The notes under the pieces: model-generated | Database searches by the model: none | What the model was told of the DNA's origin: nothing | What the model saw: the letters and a program-made list of their open reading frames with translations, nothing else | Assembly (NCBI GenBank): GCA_963662155.1 | Contig: OY759263.1 | Coordinates: 37,505,391-37,569,390 of the forward strand | Source of the DNA: Lamellibrachia columna | Taxonomy: Eukaryota; Annelida; Polychaeta; Sabellida; Siboglinidae | Direction of reading: 5' to 3' | DNA: 64,000 nt | Shown here: positions 12,961 to 24,929 of the stretch, in pieces | Layout: each line of letters opens with the position of its first letter | Position numbering within the stretch: the stretch's first letter is position 1 | Program-made: the position numbers and the translations under genes

Positions 12961-13698
12961 GCCAAAATATCGTCTGTCGGCATGTTCACCGATCTGTTGG
13001 TCATCAATAGAGACATGGAAACCGCCCTCTTTGCCATGATGAACCGTTTGTAAGTATGACTTATACTATAGGCAACGTGTATATCATAGTACGGACGGAT
13101 GGTAACTCTTAAGACTGTCTACTTATAAAAATACGGCGCTCGCTGCTAGCAGAGTTCAACGTCCAGTTTGTGTGTTAAGCAACAGTTTTTTATACCAGTT
13201 CATTCATGTTGTTTTTTCCATTTCATTGTAGCCATCATCGTCAACGATGGGCAACCATAATCTTAGTTAAATGCCCGTGACGACAACGGAATCGAAGATT
13301 GGACAGATGAATGCAATGCCACATGTGACTTCTTAGACCACCGTCAAAAATTGTTGAAAGTCATGCAACAACTACGGCAATTAGTCACTCCGATCTCCTC
13401 CCTCAACCACAGCAATGCCTACCTCTTGGATCACCACCTACAGTGGTCCAAGATGGCACACCCTAGCAACTCGCAGCTCGAAGACACGACCACTGCTGCA
13501 GACGCTTCCTATGCATACCAAATACAGTGTCAGTGGGCCAAAGTAATGGCAGCCATATGGTGTCGCGGTAGAACACGCCGGCCAAAGCGTTTGATGGATA
13601 GACGCGGTAAGTCGCTCCCGCCGCTATACATATCCCGGGCGACACAGACGCCGCTTCAAATTCGTGATGACACGAGCGACTGTAACACGGCCACTTAG
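12961..13698 (+). other. Possible small spliced gene of unknown family
   Basis: An open segment (…GMFTDLLVINRDMETALFAM) runs to a good donor GTAAGT at 13050. A second open frame from about 13265 to the stop at 13698 reads DECNATCDFLDHRQKLLKV, then a helix-rich stretch with few Cys, then a basic patch (RGRTRRPKRLMDRRGK). A TATA box at 13124 lies between the two. The frames do not join cleanly to an ATG, so this may be a decayed gene or chance. The pattern of paired Cys and amphipathic helices resembles a small secreted helical protein, but I cannot name a family. Confidence 0.25.
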
Positions 13699-13915
13699 GT
13701 TCAAAATTGACTTGGACAAGAGGACAATACCAACACTTAGCATTATGAGTTATTTGTGTGGTTTTTAGCATTTTAAAATTAATGATATCGTGAGACTTTA
13801 TCATATAGTAGGTCACAAGACCTTATGTAAGCGGTGTATTAATTATTTCTCTATAATAACAAAGCAACCTATCAATGACAGAAAATTAAAAAGTCATAAG
13901 GAAATTATAACGATA

Positions 13916-14900
<985 letters not shown>

Positions 14901-15643
14901 ATCAGGCTCACCTTTAATGTTTAAAGGTATTGTCTTTAATTAATTAAAGGCATGCCTTTAATTATTTAAATGCGCGTATTTAAAGTTAACGACGTGGTTG
15001 TAATATTAAAAGCTTGCCTTTAATTAATTAAATATGCGTATGTAAAGTTAAAGCCATGCTTTTGATTAATTAAGTACGCGTAGGTAATGTTAAAGGCATG
15101 CCTTTAAAATAATTAAGTTGGTGTATTTAATTGTAGCTAATCGCAACAAGCGAAGTGTATTGACATAATTTGTTTTCATTGGTTCTGATTGGCATGCCGT
15201 TAAATGCATGCCTTTAATTAATTAAAGGCATGCCTTTAACGTTACAACCACGTCTTTAACTTTACGTTCGCATATTTAAATAATTAAAGGCCCGCCTTTA
15301 ATTAATTAAACACGCGTATGTGACATTAAATGCATGCCTTTAAATTAAATACGCGTATTTAATTGTAAGCAATCAGAACCAGCGAAACAAGATTCTGTTA
15401 ATACACTTCGATTGGTTACAATTAGGTACGCGTACTTAATTATTTAAAGGCATTCCTTTTACATTACATACGTGTACTTAATTAATTAAAAACATGCCTT
15501 TAACATGCACTTTTAATTAATTAAAAGCCTGCTCTTAATGTTAGAAACACTTCTTTAACTTTACATACGCGTATTTAATTAATTAAAGACATGCCTTTAA
15601 TTAATTAAAGGCATGCCTTTAAGTAATTAATGGTGAGCCTGAT
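14901..15643. mobile_element. Foldback (long inverted repeat) element with 18-bp terminal repeats
   Basis: The left terminus ATCAGGCTCACCTTTAAT (14901-14918) matches the reverse complement of 15626-15643 at 17 of 18 bases. The two halves, meeting near 15272, are imperfect reverse complements of each other over their length. Each is built from short self-complementary modules (GGCATGCC and TACGCGTA cores spaced by TTAATTAA). No transposase is encoded. This is a non-autonomous foldback or MITE-like element. A target-site duplication is not obvious. Confidence 0.75.
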
Positions 15644-16640
15644 CTGTTGTCTTAGGAACCGTTGTCAAATGGTCGCCAGCGTCGCGATCTGCATGGTAAC
15701 GCTTCCCCATCGTTTTGTCAACGACATCCAATATGCGATTAATCATGTAATCCGAAGATAGACTCGCCAACCGGGGATAAGCAATGATAGGTATTTATAC
15801 TGGACTGCACCAATGTGACAGTGACTAGACTCCAGCATTTATAAACAAAATATGATGATTTTTTTATTCATTTTGTTTACATACCTGTACCAGATTCGTC
15901 TACTTATAATAAAGATTCCCTCATGATGAATTGTGTTTGATCTGTACTTATTTATTTTAATAACTTTGTGACTTGTGTATTAAGTTCATTTTCTAATGCG
16001 ACTGCAATGGATAATACATAACTGTTATCTGGTTTCACTGTGTTAGTTAAGCAGGGCAGTTACTTTCTCTGCAATGAACATTTTGAGTAATAAAAGTCTT
16101 GACATAACTCAATTCACATAAAAGATGTTTATTCTTTACAAGCAATTATGAATAACATACATACTTGTTGTGGTTATGAATTAAGCCAAGTAAAAACAGA
16201 TTGTACTTAATATAATTACTTGTTTTGTGTCACTGAACCGCTTTGTGATTGGTTGAATTTCCTTGTGTGTGCGAACGTGTGCTGTACTGCTGCTACCAAA
16301 GAGCACTGCTACCGCCACAACAGGGCACCACCACAACACTGGCCCGGGGGGGCTGTTTTTGAGAAGGGAAATGCACGTTAATTGATTTTTTGTATTTACA
16401 AAAACAAAGAGTGCCGACAAAGTGTGAAACGTTTTAATATTGCAACGCATGAATGATATCACCCTTACAGACGAGTGATTAGTTTGAGATTACTTTTTCA
16501 ACTCGTACTATTGATGTTTAAAATTCAATTGTGTTTGTATGTTAACTGTTGCTGTTGTTTAAATAAACTTTATTACTATTATAAATTATGGAACGAAAGC
16601 GGACGCCGACGAAGGTCTACCTTCGCCGTCGAACGTTGTA
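15644..16640. other. Gene-free AT-rich stretch
   Basis: No recognisable gene, RNA or transposon protein. Minus-strand ORF 16181-16462 has no supporting features. Confidence 0.5.
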
Positions 16641-16656
16641 AACAGACTGGCTCGCA

Positions 16657-16700
16657 ACTTCCGGCGATCACTCATATGATCCGATTTTCGCGCATGCGCG
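16657..16700. promoter_or_regulatory. ETS and NRF1 motif pair, TATA-less promoter candidate
   Basis: ACTTCCGG (16657-16664), an ETS-type site, is followed by the palindrome CGCGCATGCGCG (16689-16700), a perfect NRF1 consensus, in a local CpG-containing patch (about 16590-16760). Such pairs mark housekeeping-type promoters. It may serve the NWD1-like gene downstream, whose 5' end was not found, but no transcript links them. Confidence 0.4.
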
Positions 16701-17204
16701 AAGCCTGCCAACCTCCTCTGGGGCTACCCGACCCTTCTGTGACCACTTTACTTCACCGTGATCTGCTCGCCGAGATGATAACACGTGTATCCAGTCCCTT
16801 TTTGTATTCCTTGTTTCTGAGATACCACATGACACTAGTTCACCAATCACCGTCTCCTGGTCTAGTCCACTAAGAAATCACCCCTTAAATCGGGTAATAC
16901 TCCGGTCCTTGCCTACTTAATATGCATCATTCTCTAAGATAAACAAACCCACGCCGTCCACGGACATGCTTGAACAAACAAATTAAATAATATTGGTCCG
17001 GCTCCAACAAAGGCCGATGCATTTATTCGTACTTGAAAGGTTTAACTAATAAATAAAGAAACAGGAAATAGTGTTCTGAAAAAAAAATTGCAGAAATGCT
17101 ACACTCTCTTCAACCTAGAAGATGACGAGGAAGACACCACTTACACGTATTCTGATAAGCGTCCATCCCGGATGAAACGTAATACTGACGGAAAGTAGCT
17201 TGCC

Positions 17205-17525
17205 ACACAGCTTCTACGACATTACGGGATACTAGATAAGTTTATTTCTGTGAAACAAAGCACCTATGACGGGATGGCTTACAAGGTCATTCATGCAGAA
17301 CAACTTACAAATTCTTTCATGATGAAGACTGGAGTGAGGCAGTGGTGCGTTCCACAGTTCTTGCAGGCCATAGATTCTGGATACTGAGGAGGACCACAGA
17401 AATAGGAGAACTGGTATCCAGTGGATCCGTTGAGGCCAGTTGGACGATGTGGACTTTGCAGGCGACCTGACTCTCCCACGACACATTCATAACCAGATAC
17501 AGGAGAAAACAGAGCTTCTAAACAC
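17205..17525 (+). pseudogene. RTE-like LINE reverse transcriptase fragment
   Basis: Broken frames preserve the order typical of RTE-type reverse transcriptase: LRHYGI-like, TNSFMMKTGVRQ, then GIQW and QLDDVDFA followed by a degraded NQIQEKTELLNT. Many stops and frame changes. It is flanked on the right by AAGTACTT-rich DNA. Confidence 0.6.
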
Positions 17526-18046
17526 CAGCACTTTGTACTTAAGTACAGTTTACTAGTACTTTTGCTGATCTTTAAGCATATTTGCTAAAATCAAAGGTAC
17601 TTGCATTTAACTCTTCCAAAAAAATAATTCAATGTTGAAGTACTTTTCAGTTTTCAAGTACTTTCGAATTGTATCAGTTAATAATGTGTCAATCACCTCT
17701 GTCGCACGAAAACATACAAAGAAGAAGCAACGAGTGATGCATGAACTCAAGTTTAGATTAGCACTAATTACTAAGGCTACAAACAACACACGTGGGGCTT
17801 TCGTGAACTGCTAGCAGGCTAGTACTAAATGAAACCCCTGCTGCCCACTGAGCACCTTCTGTACAAATACAGTGATAATATAAACATTTAAACGTTGATG
17901 ATGGACGTCACACATCATGACATGTCTATAGGGGCGCCCTTGTAATCTAGGTAGAGGCAATTAACACTAGTGAGCAATTAATTTGAGCACACATCTACCC
18001 CCTAACACAAATAGGTTAATACCACCAAATGTATTTGTACTTAAGT
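17526..18046. other. AAGTACTT-rich sequence, possible hAT-related non-autonomous element
   Basis: Repeated TTGTACTTAAGTAC and AAGTACTTTT motifs occur here and again at 19252-19310, on both sides of the LINE insertion. CTGCTGCCCACTG near 17840 resembles an inverted hAT-type terminus. No protein is encoded. Confidence 0.35.
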
Positions 18047-19251
18047 ACTTTTGAAATATACTGAAGTTGCGAGCAAGTCATTGAAATATATAGTAGAGAA
18101 GAGGTTGGATATGCAAGTGAGAATGGCAGTGGGATTTGTGGATCCGTAGAAGGCATGTGACACAGTCCCAAGAGGGGTGGTGACTGCAACAGTGAGATGG
18201 ATGGCAGTGCCAGAAGCAGAAGCCAGGATGGTGGAAGTAATGTATGAGAGAACAAAAGGAAGAGTTGTGGTTGGATCTGGGTTGTCGGGAGAGTTTCCAG
18301 TTAACATCGGTTTGAGGCAAGGAAGTGCCATTAGCCCTTTACGGTTTGTCATGGTGATGGAACTAATCAGCAGGAAGATCAGCACGAAGGATATTCTCAG
18401 GAAGATGATTTATGCAGACGATATGGCCATAATAGCAGAGAGCAAACAAGAACTACAGGAAGTGTTGGAGGAATGGAAGGGGTGTTCAAGAAGCGTGGAA
18501 TGAGAATGAGACTGGAGAAGACAGAAGTGATGTGGGTTGGACACCAGAGAGAGGAGTTGAACATCAGGTTGGATGGTAAGGAGATCAAGTAAGTGGATGG
18601 CTTTGTGTACCTTGTAGGAATGGTTACGGATGATGGGCATTCAGAGGTAGAGGTGCGACGTCGGATACAAGCGGGAGCGACTGCCTGGAGAAAGGTAGAG
18701 GGAATCATGTTGGACACACAAATTTCGAAAAAGTTGAAAGGGAAAGTCCTGAGAGCGTGTGTTACACCGGCATGCCTATATGGGCTGGAGACAGTGGAAG
18801 AACACACAGACAGAACAACAACAACCGAAGCTGTGAGCTTGTGAGAACAACTGGGTTCGACGAATAACAAGAACAAAGAGGTTGGGCAGAAGAAGGATGA
18901 ACGACCTCAGGAAAGAGGTTGGGATACAATGCAGCATAACAGGAAGATTGGTGAGAAGCTGGATGAGATGGGCAGGCCACTTGGTAAGGAAGAATGCAGG
19001 CAAACAAAGAGAGCAGAGGTGGAAAAACATCAAGGATGCAGGAAAAGGGGAAGGCCACAGCTGAGATGCGAGAATTGCGTGAGGAGGGTTATGAGAAGAT
19101 CGGGAGAGGATGAAAGATGGAGAGAGGGGGCAGCCGATAGGAAACTATGGAAAGAAAGAACAGAAAGAGTGCTCGACAATACTGTAACTGTACCTGACCT
19201 TCACCCCTGTACAGCAGGGAATAAGGAGGAAGAGCACACTTTTGAAATATA
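18047..19251 (+). mobile_element. 5'-truncated RTE/Jockey-like LINE with 14-bp target-site duplication
   Basis: ACTTTTGAAATATA occurs exactly at 18047-18060 and 19238-19251 and brackets 1,177 bp of reverse-transcriptase sequence. Broken plus-strand frames give SGEFPVNIGLRQGSAISPL, the polymerase box IYADDMAIIAES, EWKG, LDGKEIK, FVYLVGMVTDDGH, ISKKLKGKVLRACVTPACLYGLE and a C-terminal GRPQL/W-type motif. The element starts in the palm domain, so it is 5'-truncated. Frameshifts and stops (for example near 18500, 18590 and 18844) show it is dead. Confidence 0.85.
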
Positions 19252-20281
19252 TTTATGCTGAACTTAAGTACTTTCTTAAAACAATGATATCAATGAAAAG
19301 TACTCATACTGGTACTGAAAATATTATGGTTAGTTATGAGACAGTTTCCCAGTTGGCCTAATCAAGGCCTACTTCCTCTTTGCTTTGGCTTCAATATGAC
19401 CAAACGTTAATTGGATGCGAGCTATTTTACCAATTGCGAACAAATAGTGGCATTGCAGAAAGCAGAGTTTCCTTGAGTTAAATCTAAGTTCTTTTTGGAT
19501 TTAGTAAATGTTGTCTATACATAAATAATAATTAAGAGGACTAAGATTTAACACTTGTACGAAAACCTCTGATTTCGCGCAAAGCATATTTTACATGAGT
19601 AACATTTTACATATACCAGTTTTAATTACAAGCATTAAAGTTAAATAGTGATTTTGGTGAGAGGGGAGCTATACTAATGCAAAGTAGGTGAAGTGGGAAT
19701 AATATCAGTACAGGCATACTGAGAGGGTGAATCACTGAAAGTAGGCGAAATGTGAGAGCTCTCCAAATGTAGAGTAGGCGACAGGGGAATAATATCAGTA
19801 AGCGAAATGGGAGTAGACAAAATGGGGATATCCCTGCTGCCCAACCTTGGAGTCAACACAGACAGGACTCAACATCAACAGAAGCATGACCAAGGTCATG
19901 AAGGCCAACACGACCACAACAACCCAGTCACGCACAGAAGAAGACGTAAAAGCTAGGATCCAAAAAGGCCGGAGTTGCTTTCCCCATTTTAAATAAAAAT
20001 CTGGACGACAAAGAAAATAAAGCTGAACACCAACGTGAGGATATTTAACTGAAATGTCAAGTCAGTGTTGTCATACAGCTCGAAACATTGAGAATGACAA
20101 CGCAAACACTGAAAAAGGATACATACTTTCATCAATAGATGCCTGCGCAGAATTATGAATTTGAATTGGTCTGACAAAGTTAGCAACAAGACTTTCTGGG
20201 AGAGGACCAAACTACTTCCAGTGGAAAAAGAAATTAAAAAGAAAGGAGGTGGATTGGTCATTTGGTCATTTGGTCATTTGG
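19252..20281. other. Gene-free stretch
   Basis: AT-rich DNA with a short degenerate repeat of GAATAATATCAGTA near 19695-19800. No gene recognised. Confidence 0.6.
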
Positions 20282-20515
<234 letters not shown>

Positions 20516-22223
20516 TAATTAGTGCCTCTATTGACAACAAGGTAGCACATTAATTAATTAGCCGGCCACAGTATTATGGTGTGTTTGCGTAACCTTGGAC
20601 ACGTGCAGTCATGCGTGACGGCAAAGTGCTATCTTGCCAGTCATTCAGTTATTGTAGAATGGGCTGTGCACCGAGTTTCAACCGCTTTGCCGAGTTCACC
20701 AGGTAAGAGCAACACAAATTTCGATAGTACATCGGTGCATAGTGAATAGAGAAAGCCGGGTGAGTTAAGGGATTTGTGATACTTAGTTCTATAGATATAT
20801 ACTGACAAGTCTTCTTCAGGAAGTCTGTTCCAGCAATCGATGACATGATTTGTGATGAAGTCTACGAATACCTGTATGAGAGTAAGTCTTCCTTTGGTTT
20901 AAGCGGTGGCCCCTCAGATTGGTTAAAACAATTCCGAGTTTAGCCTTATGAAAATATACCATCGTATTCCATGGTGTTTTGAAACAGGTAAACCATGGTA
21001 AAATACATGGTTTGGCACTGTCAAAAACTAGTTTCTGACGGGTTTCTGACGTAAGAAACTGTCCGAAACTCGCCATAAACTGTCAGAATCTAATACATGC
21101 TATATAAATTTCTGATTTTGCTAACTATATAACCTATGAAATGGAAGAGTGTTTATGAAATGTCTACTGACTTCGTTTGACTGTTTGGAGAAATTATATA
21201 CATTGGACTCTCACTATATTTAGAAGGAAGTTCAAGGAACACATTGGGACGTGGTCAAACTGTCCTTATATTTGCTGTTCCTTATATCCATGGTTATATA
21301 ATTATAACAGAGTACTGAAACAGGGCTGCCCAGGGATTTCAAAGTTGTTCTTTTTAAATAGATGTTCCTTCTATCAACAGTCCTTATATAATGACAGTCC
21401 TGTGTACAATTATTCTTGCATAAAAAGAACAACAAATTCAAGAGTAATTATACATATACAAATAATATATATTTTAATCAACATTTAAATATACATTACA
21501 TTCATTAATAGTGTAGCTCAGAGACAAAATGTTAAACTACATGCATTCACAATTTATAATTTTATGTCAATCTGACAATATCTACTCAGTTATGTTGCAG
21601 ACAATACTCTTACAAAATTTACTTGTAGCTTACTTGATAGTCCAGCTCTAGAAATTGGGACTTCAAATGATTGCCTGGACCTGCCTTGAATCTTTCTTTG
21701 ATATTGATTTGTCTAATATTACACAATGAAGCTGTGCATAGCTCAGTATCAGCTCACAACGGCGAGCAGTACAACAGTACAGTTCTGTCTCAATTGCTTA
21801 AGTTTATCTCTTGTTGGCTTCCAATTGGCTTATTGACACAGCCACACAGTTCTGTGCACATGTCCTAACCCAGTCCCTTGAAGTCCTCTCCAATGTTATT
21901 ACTGGTACGCACCTACACCCACCCAACTTCTTTAATGCTTTCACAATTGTGATTGACACCTGTCCTGCTCTTTTAAAAGCTACCTGCCAAGTGAAACCAT
22001 GCTGCAACAAGTATAGATCTGTTATCATTTCTATCTGCTAACAAATTGTTAGAAAATGCAAACATAATAGACTGCACAGAGTAAAAGTTGCAATTGCATA
22101 TGACATGTAATAGGTTATTAATGCATTATTACGTTAATTTAATATACAATCTACACATTAAACAAAATGACGTCATAATTTTTTTAAGAAATTGTCTCAA
22201 AAACGGAGTTTCTGACAGATTTT
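20516..22223. other. Gene-free AT-rich stretch
   Basis: No coding signal accepted. A pair of TTTCTGACG(T/G) motifs and ACCATGGTA palindromes near 20950-21060 resemble parts of the repeat at 22224 and suggest an old DNA transposon, but its ends were not resolved. Confidence 0.45.
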
Positions 22224-22325
22224 GACATTTTGATGTTAGAAAGGTATTTCTGATGAGGTAAAAAAAAAGCATGGTCTACCCCAGTTTAACATGTAATGTC
22301 ATAGTTTACTGTGTAATACCATGTA
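22224..22325. repeat. ~100-bp dispersed repeat (second copy 23368-23475)
   Basis: ACATTTTGATGTTAGAAAGG starts both copies. They share the poly(A) interruption and GCATGGTCTACC(C/A)CAGTTTAAC. Copy 2 has an extra TATACCATGG block. Confidence 0.75.
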
Positions 22326-22941
22326 ACAACGAAATACCATGGTATACCTGGTATGTAATATATAAAAAAACACTGAGGACCACAGTGACCACAATCATTT
22401 TATTCGGACACGCCCATATATGTTTATTTATACATTCTTATAAACAGACGGGGGGGGGGGCGTGTTTAAATTAAATGTTTGTGATAGTGACCACTCGTAG
22501 CGCCAGCTGATTAATCTAACGATGCCTATACTTAGTCCACATAATTGTGTGCGTGCATGTGTGTGCATGAGTGCGTGCGTGCATATGTATTACTTGGTAG
22601 CCAGACGTGCCGATACCCGCCGCCTGAGGGGGGAGGCATGGTGCTCCTTCCCAACCGTCACAATAACATAGTCTTTGTCCGTTCGTCGCCAAAACAATTG
22701 TCCCCGGCAGCGCCGTCCAACTTGCTCAAGATATTATGTACACCTATCAACTGTTCCAGGTAGAGCGATTCCTATCGGCCCATATGTAGCCGCTCCATGT
22801 GATCTAATGCATCGGCTCAATGGAGCGGGTCAAGCATATTGGTGTGGAGTTGTTGGTCGGACAAAGAACGGCAACGTCTACGCCGCCAGTGCCGTGCGCC
22901 ACACATAACAAAACTGATTGCAAACAATGCCTGTCGTTCTT

Positions 22942-23085
22942 GATCGCCAGCCTGTTGGAACCTGTGGAGGCTTGCTTCCTGCTACTTGATCGCCAGCCTG
23001 TTGGAACCTGTGGAGGCTTGCTTCCTGCTACTTGATCGCCAGCCTGTTGGAACCTGTGGAGGCTTGCTTCCTGCTACTTGAGTGA
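22942..23085. repeat. 46-bp tandem repeat, three copies
   Basis: Three near-identical units of TTGATCGCCAGCCTGTTGG… ending CTTCCTGCTAC. The small ORF reading across them is not supported. Confidence 0.9.
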
Positions 23086-23605
23086 CATGTTATTAAAACT
23101 CATGCTTCCGGGGGAGTGCACCCCAAATATATATAGCTTCATGTCATAGACATATCGTAACGATTATGCCCAAGGCTATAAACTAGGTACACTTGTCATG
23201 TTTGTTTGTAACGACGTGAAAAAAAACTTACGTATTTCTGACTTAAATTTCAGGTCAACTGGCGACATCACCACACATACAGGTAAACACTCAGACAAAA
23301 TTGTCATTGTATTTATTACTATAACAGCAACCATTGGTAAAACCTTTTACACAATCCTTTTTATAACATTTTGATGTTAGAAAGGTATTTCTGATGAGGT
23401 AAAAAAAAGCATGGTCTACCACAGTTTAACATGTAATGTCATAGTATACCATGGTTTACTGTGTAATACCAATTATTAGGGGCAAGTTCGTGGGACGGTT
23501 CTACTTGTACGGCATGGACACTATGTTTCACTCAATGTCTGAATGATCACCAGTATTACACCAAACAACCGTTTAAATATGAACTTTGGTTGTACATTTC
23601 CTGAT

Positions 23606-23818
<213 letters not shown>

Positions 23819-23915
23819 ATAGTTATGTTCACATTTGTCGGCATACATACATATATGCGTTATGAAGTAATACAACTGTCGTCTGTGTACTATATAAATA
23901 GGTACTGTGTTTTAG

Positions 23916-24023
23916 GACAGGATGATGCTGAAAAAAAGCAGCAGGTGTGGCGCGGTAATCCACATTACCAGTTTCAACGGAATGCAAAGATCGTTCGCAT
24001 ATTCACAAGTTCTACATTTACGG
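23916..24023 (+). CDS. NWD1-like exon 1 of window
   Basis: The exon follows TTTTAG, enters in phase 1 and encodes QQVWRGNPHYQF then IVRIFTSSTFT, the family's N-terminal signature. The donor is GTACGT at 24024. The last 13 exon bases and the first 5 intron bases are tandemly repeated three times. An upstream coding exon ending in phase 1 is required but was not identified. Confidence 0.85.
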
Positions 24024-24671
24024 GTACGTGAACATTTACGGGTACGTGAACATTTACGGGTACGTGAACACACTGCACACGCATTGCAGCGTAGGATATG
24101 TAACGTCGCTCTAGTTTCGGCTTGCACCCGCTTACGTTTATGCACGGACGCATGCACACACGCACGCACGGGGGCGCGCACACAAATACTCGCACGCGCG
24201 CGCATACACACACTGGATATGTGTAATGTCCTGCAACTCACTGTTATAAGTCATTGCCAAAATTCTAAGTTCCCTTAATAACTTTCTAAGTCGGTAGTGC
24301 TAGCAGTGCACGGTCCAAAGAAAGATACAGTGATTGAGGTGGATGCGAGCAGTCACGGCATTGGAGCCACATTATCACAAGTACAGGCTCTCTCAGACTG
24401 GTGCGCGCAGCGTCTCGTTCACAAAAGGAGACTGAGCGTCGATATGCGACAATCGAGCAAGAAGCGCTGGCTATAGTTTGGGCGAACCCACCCCCACCAA
24501 ATATTCTGTTTTGGGGTTTCTAAAGGTTGGCAGCTGTGCAGATGGCAAGTGGACAAGGAAGATTGATTGATTGATAATGATATTGATTAAAGTGGTTGGA
24601 TATAAGTGACTGGAATAATAAAATTATGCAATTTTCGAATGATTGAAAAAAATCGAAAAAAAAACTGCCCA

Positions 24672-24735
<64 letters not shown>

Positions 24736-24866
24736 ATGTGGTGAAATTATTGTTGTACTGATAGTGTCGTTGTAGTTAAATTTTAAAGTAAAATTAAGTA
24801 TTTTAATATTTTTTTTACTAAGAATCTGATTGCACTCAATCGATGAAATAATTGCTAATTAATTAT

Positions 24867-24929
<63 letters not shown>

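Noticed and set aside
15000..15640. Replication origin or regulatory palindrome array
   Set aside because: The palindromes are all part of one element with matching inverted termini, so a transposable foldback element explains them more simply.
22545..23035. Upstream coding exons of the NWD1-like gene
   Set aside because: Frames there do not end in the required phase 1, and part is a 46-bp tandem repeat.
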